Shown here piece by piece: positions 7,151-11,349 of a stretch of 11,349 bases of DNA. Below the pieces are notes generated by a model. That model was not told where the DNA came from, ran no database searches, and saw only the letters and a list, made by a program, of their open reading frames with translations. The stretch comes from Candidatus Omnitrophota bacterium. Lineage in GTDB: Bacteria; Ratteibacteria; UBA8468; B48-G9; DSTR01. The number at the start of each line of letters is the position of its first letter. Within the stretch, counting starts at the first letter, position 1. A program made the translations under genes and the position numbers. Location of the stretch: contig JAMWDF010000065.1 in NCBI GenBank assembly GCA_023818865.1, positions 1 to 11,349 of the forward strand. Direction: 5' to 3'.

Positions 7151-7751
7151 GAATAGAACTGAGAAAGGCGCTGGAAGTATAAACAGTTCCTTAGTGACTA
7201 TGCAAAGCGATCCAGGTTCAATCGCTATTCTCAAGCCACATTTTATGCCTACAGAGCAACTCTTACCTTTGCTGAGCAACCTTAGAAAAAGATATCCGCC
7301 CAGTCGGATATTTATAACTGCCAGTCCTAATCACTCAAGCGAAAATGAATTGTCGCTTCATAAAAGTAATTTCTCTTCTCCCCAATTGGTTATCTTTCCC
7401 GAATGGAGTGCTTCTTTTTTTAAATACACTTATCAACTTAGGAAACAAAAATGCGATTTGGGCATTATTCCTATCTATCCATCTGCGTACCATTTTCCTA
7501 CCTTCTATCGTAAAATAATTCTGGCCGCTTTCATGAGTGGAATAAGAAATATTAGGACCTATAATATTGAAACAGGAGACTACAAACTGTTAAGAAGACG
7601 AGAAATAATCAATTCTCTGATGTTGATTGACCTTTTGGTCTTGACAGTGGCTGTTATTGCCTTTCCGTTAACTGTAGTATTTGTCCTAACATTTGTGTTT
7701 GGCCGCCTGCAGGTAATTAGCAACAAGTCATCTTTGCCGCAAAATAGTTGA
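7140..7751 (+). CDS. Unrecognised protein with GT-B/Rossmann-like region and C-terminal membrane segment
   Basis: A 203-residue protein that I cannot assign. After a polar N-terminus, a strand-helix-strand pattern (GSIAILKPHF, then LLSNLRKRYPPSRIFIT) resembles the opening of Rossmann or GT9-like glycosyltransferase domains. LVIFPEWSA and CDLGIIPIYP follow as further strands. Near the C-terminus, residues 160-188 form a long hydrophobic run with a central proline, either one membrane helix or a short hairpin, then a short polar tail. The ATG at 7140 has AAAGGAAAG about 5-7 bases upstream; a GTG at 7083 in the same frame would add 19 residues with no clear site. It may be a membrane-tethered partner of a glycosyltransferase or a shortened glycosyltransferase, but neither is shown. 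The likely promoter lies at 6955-6983, and the next gene begins 13 bases downstream. Confidence 0.72.
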   Translation: MRLRNRTEKGAGSINSSLVTMQSDPGSIAILKPHFMPTEQLLPLLSNLRKRYPPSRIFITASPNHSSENELSLHKSNFSSPQLVIFPEWSASFFKYTYQLRKQKCDLGIIPIYPSAYHFPTFYRKIILAAFMSGIRNIRTYNIETGDYKLLRRREIINSLMLIDLLVLTVAVIAFPLTVVFVLTFVFGRLQVISNKSSLPQNS

Positions 7752-7764
7752 TATCTAATATTTT

Positions 7765-8664
7765 ATGCTGACTATATTTACCACCCCTAAGAAATTCACT
7801 GGACATATTGGCGTTATTCAAACTAACGCAATAACTAGTTGGACTTTGCTGAGACCGAAGTGTGAAGTTATTCTTTTGGGAAACGAACCCGGAACCGAAG
7901 AGGTTGCTCGGAAGTTAAAGGTAAGGCACGTCCGAGAAGTACAAACAAACGAATTCGGAACCCCATTGGTTAACTCCCTTTTTCAGACTGCCGAGAAGGC
8001 CGCTTCTTTTGCAATTTTGGCCTACGTTAATTCGGATATCATTTTGATGGCTGATTTGCTATCCATCTTCAACCATATGAACCTGAGGAAATTTCTTCTA
8101 GTTGGAAGAAGGTGGAATGTTTGGATAAGGGAATACATAGATTTTTCTTCTCCTTCATGGGAAACAAATTTAAGGCAGTATGTTAAGAGAAATGGAAGCA
8201 TAGGCCCCCCTAATGCAATAGACTACTTTGTTTTTTCCAAAGGAATTTGGGATGTTCTTCCAGCTTACACCATTGGTCGGGCTGGCTACGACAATGGCTT
8301 GTTATATAATGCATATGGCCGAAATGTTCCTATTGTTAATGTCAGTGGGGGCGTGTTGGCCATCCACCAAAATCATGACTACTCCCACCATTCACAAGGG
8401 AAAAGAGGCGTATATAGCGGTGAGGAGGCCAGAAGAAATCTGAGCTTTATGAAAGGTGGACTTGAAGCCCTGACAATCAGAAATGCTTCGTTAATATTGA
8501 CAAGGTTCGGACTTGTTCCTGCCCTTACGTTTGGGCATTTGCGAGCCACGCTTCGCTTTTTTCCCTCAAGATTTGGGAAAGAATTACCCTGGTTTGCTAA
8601 ATTTGCAAACAAGATTGGTGAGACTAGCCTTTTACTGAAAAAGTTAGAGGAGCTGGAGACTTAA
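7765..8664 (+). CDS. GT-A-like nucleotide-sugar transferase family protein
   Basis: A 299-residue protein resembling a conserved family in surface polysaccharide clusters. It opens with MLTIFTTPKKFTGHIGVIQ and has alternating strands up to AYVNSDIIL (86-94), where N89-S90-D91 occupies the place of the DxD metal/nucleotide site of GT-A enzymes. Further conserved-looking blocks are FLLVGRRW (110-117), AIDYFVFSKGIW (151-162), GRAGYDN (171-177) and HQNHDYSHH (201-209), the last two plausible for acceptor or metal binding. No membrane segment is evident, so it probably works at the cytoplasmic face. The ATG at 7765 has no strong Shine-Dalgarno site but is 13 bases after its neighbour's stop, so coupling is likely. 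Glycosyltransferase activity is inferred from fold and context; donor and acceptor are unknown. Confidence 0.8.
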   Translation: MLTIFTTPKKFTGHIGVIQTNAITSWTLLRPKCEVILLGNEPGTEEVARKLKVRHVREVQTNEFGTPLVNSLFQTAEKAASFAILAYVNSDIILMADLLSIFNHMNLRKFLLVGRRWNVWIREYIDFSSPSWETNLRQYVKRNGSIGPPNAIDYFVFSKGIWDVLPAYTIGRAGYDNGLLYNAYGRNVPIVNVSGGVLAIHQNHDYSHHSQGKRGVYSGEEARRNLSFMKGGLEALTIRNASLILTRFGLVPALTFGHLRATLRFFPSRFGKELPWFAKFANKIGETSLLLKKLEELET

Positions 8665-8709
8665 TAATTGAAGCATTGACCGCGAGACAACTCTGATTTG
8701 TACTGCTGG

Positions 8710-8728
8710 CTATTTTCGCCGAAAATAG
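8710..8728. repeat. Perfect 8-bp inverted repeat between glycosyltransferase genes
   Basis: CTATTTTC (8710-8717) and GAAAATAG (8721-8728) are exact inverse complements around GCC. GAAAATA recurs immediately downstream as GTGAAAATA. No T run follows, so an intrinsic terminator is unlikely. It could be a protein-binding site or a small RNA hairpin. The surrounding gap (8665-8813) shows no coding signature. Confidence 0.45.
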
Positions 8729-8813
8729 TGAAAATAAAGCTTGGACACACTCGCTATCAGCTTGGGCCAAACGAAGGTTGAATACGCGGATATGCCATAT
8801 TTTGAAAAAGCAA

Positions 8814-9731
8814 ATGGAGCGCATAGAAGGAATTTCGGTTATTATTAGAACTTTCAAGAGGCCTGATTTACTTGAGAAGATACTTTCTCGCCTCCTGCTT
8901 CAAGCCGTTCCGTCACATAGGTACGAAATTGTAGTGGTAGATAATGACAATTTCCGCTCAGGGCTACCTACGGTAAAGAGGTTTATTGGCAGAAGCGACG
9001 TAACCATAAGTTACTTTGTTGAACCCAAAGTTTCAAATTCAAGAACCGCAAATTTAGGCATAAGGCAAAGCCGAAATGACATAGTAGCCTTCATTGATGA
9101 TGACGCCATCCCGGAACCAAATTGGCTAACGGCAATAACGAAATCTTTCCAGCAGCCCCACGTACATATTCTTTGTGGCAAGGTAAAGCTTGATAGCCAG
9201 GTTCAGTTACCGGCCTGGCTTACCCAAAACCATCGTAAATTGCTGGGTGAATTAAATTTTGGGGAAACCCCCCGGGAAACCCAAGAAAAGGAGTTCCCTT
9301 TGCTGGGGAATTTTGCTGTCAGAAAAAAGGTTTTCCAAGATGTGGGTATGTTTCCGGAGAAGACAGGGTATCAAGAAAACCGTCCGCTCGGTGGGGAAGA
9401 AACAGCTTTTGCTATCCTTGCCCGTAGGCAAGGATACCGGATATATTACAATCCGGATATGGTAGTTCGTCATCAAGTTTCATCAAACAAACTTAAAAGG
9501 CTGTTCTTCATCAAGAGGAAGTTCTGGGAAGGACGGGTTACCTTCGTAATTGATAGAATGACAAAATCAGCCTTGGTGGTGGTTGGGACAATTTTTATTC
9601 GGGGTGTATTTTTTTGTGCCCTACAGGCCCCCTTGTTATTTCTGAAGCCAGGTGACTATCTTACTATCGTGTGTCGAGCCTCAAGAAATTTTGGCTATGT
9701 TGTAGAGGCCTTTTCTTTCAAATGGGTCTGA
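8814..9731 (+). CDS. GT2 family glycosyltransferase
   Basis: A 305-residue inverting GT-A glycosyltransferase. ISVIIRTFKRPDLLEKIL (from residue 7) is the family's opening strand and helix. VVVDNDN follows, then the acidic metal site FIDDDAIPEPNW (D95-D97), then LLGNFAVRKKVF and GGEETAF (E195, E196) at the place of the catalytic ED motif. A C-terminal hydrophobic stretch (about 252-277) could attach the enzyme to the membrane. The start is uncertain: ATG 8814 places the first beta strand at the usual distance but has no strong ribosome site, while a TTG at 8778 has AAGG almost adjacent and would add 12 residues. It is separated from the preceding gene by about 150 bases, so it may be expressed by read-through or from its own weak promoter. 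The sugar transferred is unknown. Confidence 0.92.
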   Translation: MERIEGISVIIRTFKRPDLLEKILSRLLLQAVPSHRYEIVVVDNDNFRSGLPTVKRFIGRSDVTISYFVEPKVSNSRTANLGIRQSRNDIVAFIDDDAIPEPNWLTAITKSFQQPHVHILCGKVKLDSQVQLPAWLTQNHRKLLGELNFGETPRETQEKEFPLLGNFAVRKKVFQDVGMFPEKTGYQENRPLGGEETAFAILARRQGYRIYYNPDMVVRHQVSSNKLKRLFFIKRKFWEGRVTFVIDRMTKSALVVVGTIFIRGVFFCALQAPLLFLKPGDYLTIVCRASRNFGYVVEAFSFKWV

Positions 9732-9868
9732 GAAAGTGGTCTTTGATACAAAGGAGAAGCTCGCTTTCTTGGGCACAGCAGGCTAGACTGCTCAAATGAA
9801 GAAAACCGCGAAACCTTGAAAGGGAGGCATTTTTTTTGATATTGCTGTTTGGGCAGAATAAGAAGTGT

Positions 9869-9888
9869 AAAAAAAAGTAACCTGTCCC
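9869..9888. repeat. A-tract plus GTAACCTGTCCC motif, possible dispersed repeat fragment
   Basis: Eight A residues (9869-9876) run directly into GTAACCTGTCCC (9877-9888), i.e. GGGACAGGTTAC followed by T residues on the other strand. From memory, similar motifs recur as dispersed elements in some uncultured bacterial genomes. There is only one copy in this window, so repetition is not shown here. It lies in the non-coding gap 9732-9911. Confidence 0.25.
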
Positions 9889-9896
9889 ATAGCCAG

Positions 9897-9902
9897 AAGG
9901 AG
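9897..9902 (+). promoter_or_regulatory. Ribosome binding site deciding the FkbM start
   Basis: AAGGAG lies 9 bases before ATG 9912. A TTG-initiated extension from 9849 would add 21 residues read through the A-tract motif and has no such site, so 9912 is preferred. Confidence 0.8.
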
Positions 9903-9911
9903 CATTTGTTC

Positions 9912-10622
9912 ATGAATCTACTAAGACGCGTAGCGGCACTATTACCCGAGGCCTGGCAATACGAAATGAAACGTTTTTTTTACAAGTATCAGATCCGACG
10001 GAGCATCTTCACATCCGAAGAACCTGAGTATTCTATTTTGAGCACGATCATTGCGTCCGGAGATTGGGTTATTGACGTGGGGGCAAACGTTGGCCATTAT
10101 ACCAAAAGGTTATCCGAGTTGGTTGGCCCACATGGTCGGGTTTTGGCCATTGAGCCGGTTCCAGATACGTTTGCCCTTCTTGCGGCTAATGTCCAGTTGT
10201 TTACATTTCGCAATGTTACCCTTATAAACGCGGCGGCCTCGGATAGATCGGGTGTCGTCGGAATGGCCATACCAACCGCTTCAACTGGTTTGAAGAATTT
10301 CTATCAGGCTCGGATAGCCGCCGAAGAACTTTGCTTTAGAAATTTGAAAGTCATGACTATTAGGATAGACTCGCTGGCGATACCAGGCCGCGTGACTCTT
10401 GCCAAGATTGATGTGGAAGGCCATGAGTCAGCAGTACTTCGGGGAATGGAGCGACTGCTCCGGAGAGATCTGCCAACGTTGATCATTGAAACAAACTCAA
10501 GGCAAGTGGTTGAATGGTTAACTGGATTTGGGTACGGATGTGAAAGAATCAAACAGTCCCCAAACATGATATTCAGGCCAATCGCGCCAAAAAGGACGAA
10601 AATTGAGAATCTGTCAGGCTGA
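9912..10622 (+). CDS. FkbM family SAM-dependent methyltransferase
   Basis: A 236-residue class I methyltransferase. The SAM-binding motif I is VIDVGANVGHYT (53-64; D55, G57, G61), the acidic residue ending the second strand is E81 in AIEPVPD, and the FkbM signature KIDVEGHESAVLRGM (165-179) is intact. The family methylates hydroxyl groups, often on sugars in surface polysaccharides or glycosylated products, so O-methylation of a residue in this glycan is a reasonable inference. The N-terminus is basic and amphipathic (MNLLRRVAALLPEAWQYEMK) with no signal peptide. It is preceded by a 180-base gap and followed by a 91-base gap, so it is not overlapped like the genes of the first half. Codons such as CGG and GCG look more frequent than in the early genes, by eye only. 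Confidence 0.94.
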   Translation: MNLLRRVAALLPEAWQYEMKRFFYKYQIRRSIFTSEEPEYSILSTIIASGDWVIDVGANVGHYTKRLSELVGPHGRVLAIEPVPDTFALLAANVQLFTFRNVTLINAAASDRSGVVGMAIPTASTGLKNFYQARIAAEELCFRNLKVMTIRIDSLAIPGRVTLAKIDVEGHESAVLRGMERLLRRDLPTLIIETNSRQVVEWLTGFGYGCERIKQSPNMIFRPIAPKRTKIENLSG

Positions 10623-10665
10623 TCTGACCTTGTTGGTTAATTACAAATTGAGAATGTTTTTCTCA
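10600..10665. repeat. 11-bp direct repeat and small hairpin after the FkbM gene
   Basis: AAATTGAGAAT occurs at 10600-10610, in the end of the FkbM gene, and again at 10645-10655, 45 bases later. The second copy forms the left arm of an inverted repeat TGAGAA/TTCTCA (10649-10654 and 10660-10665, five-base loop). A further GTCAG/CTGAC pair lies at 10613-10617 and 10624-10628. None is followed by a T run typical of a terminator. Recombination scar, binding site or chance are all possible. Confidence 0.4.
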
Positions 10666-10713
10666 CAGCCAAGACAGCACTGGAAGGATGATGTTAAAGG
10701 GAAGGGGCGAAAA

Positions 10714-11349
10714 ATGAGAAGCGTAGGGATTGATGCGCATGCAATCGGTATGAGAAAGGGAGGAAATGAAACATATGCTCTGGCTTTGCTGAAGGGGCTG
10801 ACTGAAATCGGATCTGCTGACTTTCGCTTCGTTGTTTTTCTTTCTGAAAAAGTTACTGTTCCAGACTTTCTGGTCAACAATCCCCTTTTTCGCACGGTTT
10901 TTGTTTCTCCCCGGGCTGGGGCACGAATTTTTCAATTATCAAGGAAGGTAAACACGGAAAAAATCCAGTTGCTGCACACTCAATACCATGTACCGCCGTT
11001 TTGTCCGTGTTCCTGTGTGATAACATTTCATGATGTTTCCTTTCTTCGGTATCCGCAGTTTTTCCCCAGGGGTCTTTGCTGGAGACTGAAAATTTCCATG
11101 AGGTATGCTGTCGGCAAGGCGAAGAAAATTATTACGGTCTCGGAATTCTCCCGGAAAGAAATTTTATCCTTATACAAGATACCAGCGGAAAAAGTAGTCA
11201 CGATTTACAACGGTTATTCGGACATCTTCCGGCCGATTGCCCAGGAAAAAAGGGCGTCCCTGGCCAAATTTGGCATCACTAAACCGTACATTTTGAGCGT
11301 CTCAAACTTGCAACCCAGGAAGAATCTATCACGGCTGATTCAAGCGTTT
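10714..11349 (+). CDS. GT4 family glycosyltransferase (partial, runs off right edge)
   Basis: The first 212 codons of a GT-B glycosyltransferase, open to the window end. It begins MRSVGIDAHAIGMRKGGNET, where the Gly-Gly loop after the first strand is typical of GT4 enzymes, and continues with LLHTQYHVPP, then TFHDVSFLRYP (H106, D107) and ITVSEFSRKEI, which link strands in the acceptor domain. KVVTIYNGYSDIFRP opens the linker, and ILSVSNLQPRKNLSRLIQAF, at the right edge, begins the donor domain. The E-x7-E motif expected further on lies outside the window. ATG 10714 is supported by AAGGGG at 10702-10707, six bases upstream. It probably adds a sugar to the repeat unit on the cytoplasmic side; donor and acceptor are unknown. 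Confidence 0.93.
   Translation, partial: MRSVGIDAHAIGMRKGGNETYALALLKGLTEIGSADFRFVVFLSEKVTVPDFLVNNPLFRTVFVSPRAGARIFQLSRKVNTEKIQLLHTQYHVPPFCPCSCVITFHDVSFLRYPQFFPRGLCWRLKISMRYAVGKAKKIITVSEFSRKEILSLYKIPAEKVVTIYNGYSDIFRPIAQEKRASLAKFGITKPYILSVSNLQPRKNLSRLIQAF

Noticed and set aside
7007..7279. Minus-strand 90-codon frame across the fcl downstream gap
   Set aside because: No ribosome site or recognisable motif, overlaps the promoter-leader and the start of a better plus-strand gene.
8676..8704. TTGACC-N17-TGTACT as a promoter for the GT2 gene
   Set aside because: The -10 matches only three of six bases; too weak to list.
8738..8765. AGCTTGG direct repeat, 21 bases apart
   Set aside because: Seven bases only, with no supporting structure; likely chance.
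9755..9800. AGCAG/CTGCT hairpin as a terminator after the GT2 gene
   Set aside because: Five-base arms and no following T run.
10641..10935. Two overlapping minus-strand frames at the start of the last gene
   Set aside because: Plus strand gives a clear GT4 N-terminus with a ribosome site; the minus frames show no family motifs.

Overview
The window is part of a bacterial cell-surface polysaccharide (O-antigen, capsule or exopolysaccharide) biosynthesis locus. Shine-Dalgarno sites, ATGA start/stop overlaps and a sigma70-type promoter candidate show it is bacterial. Base composition leans AT. I cannot assign a phylum from the sequence alone, and every taxon I considered would be a guess.

Left edge: positions 1-116 on the minus strand hold the first 38 codons of an IlvD/EDD-family dehydratase, a likely metabolic gene flanking the locus. 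It is divergent from the cluster, with only 50 bp between the two start codons.

First half (167-6958, plus strand): a tightly packed operon. It carries an unrecognised alpha/alpha-toroid-like protein, a two-cluster ferredoxin/FrhB-family iron-sulfur protein, a polysaccharide pyruvyl transferase-family protein and a WcaC-like GT4 glycosyltransferase, each overlapping the next. After a gap of 75 bp come gmd and fcl (ATGA overlap), which together make GDP-L-fucose from GDP-mannose. The inferred product is a fucose-containing, possibly pyruvylated polysaccharide. No GDP-mannose-forming gene, polymerase, flippase or export gene lies in the window, so these must be elsewhere.

Second half (6955-11349, plus strand): more loosely spaced genes with gaps of about 90-180 bp. 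It opens with a good promoter candidate sitting on the fcl stop codon, a leader containing a possible 39-codon ORF, and an orphan protein with a C-terminal membrane segment. Then come a nucleotide-sugar-transferase-like protein with a DxD-like site, a GT2 glycosyltransferase, an FkbM methyltransferase and the first 212 codons of a second GT4 glycosyltransferase that runs off the right edge. The wider gaps hold small inverted repeats, a direct repeat and one motif that may be a dispersed repeat.

I see no tRNA, rRNA, CRISPR array, transposase gene or prophage gene. The least explained parts are the toroid-like/FrhB/pyruvyl-transferase block and the leader-plus-orphan arrangement near 7.0-7.75 kb. 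Nothing here proves a new system.
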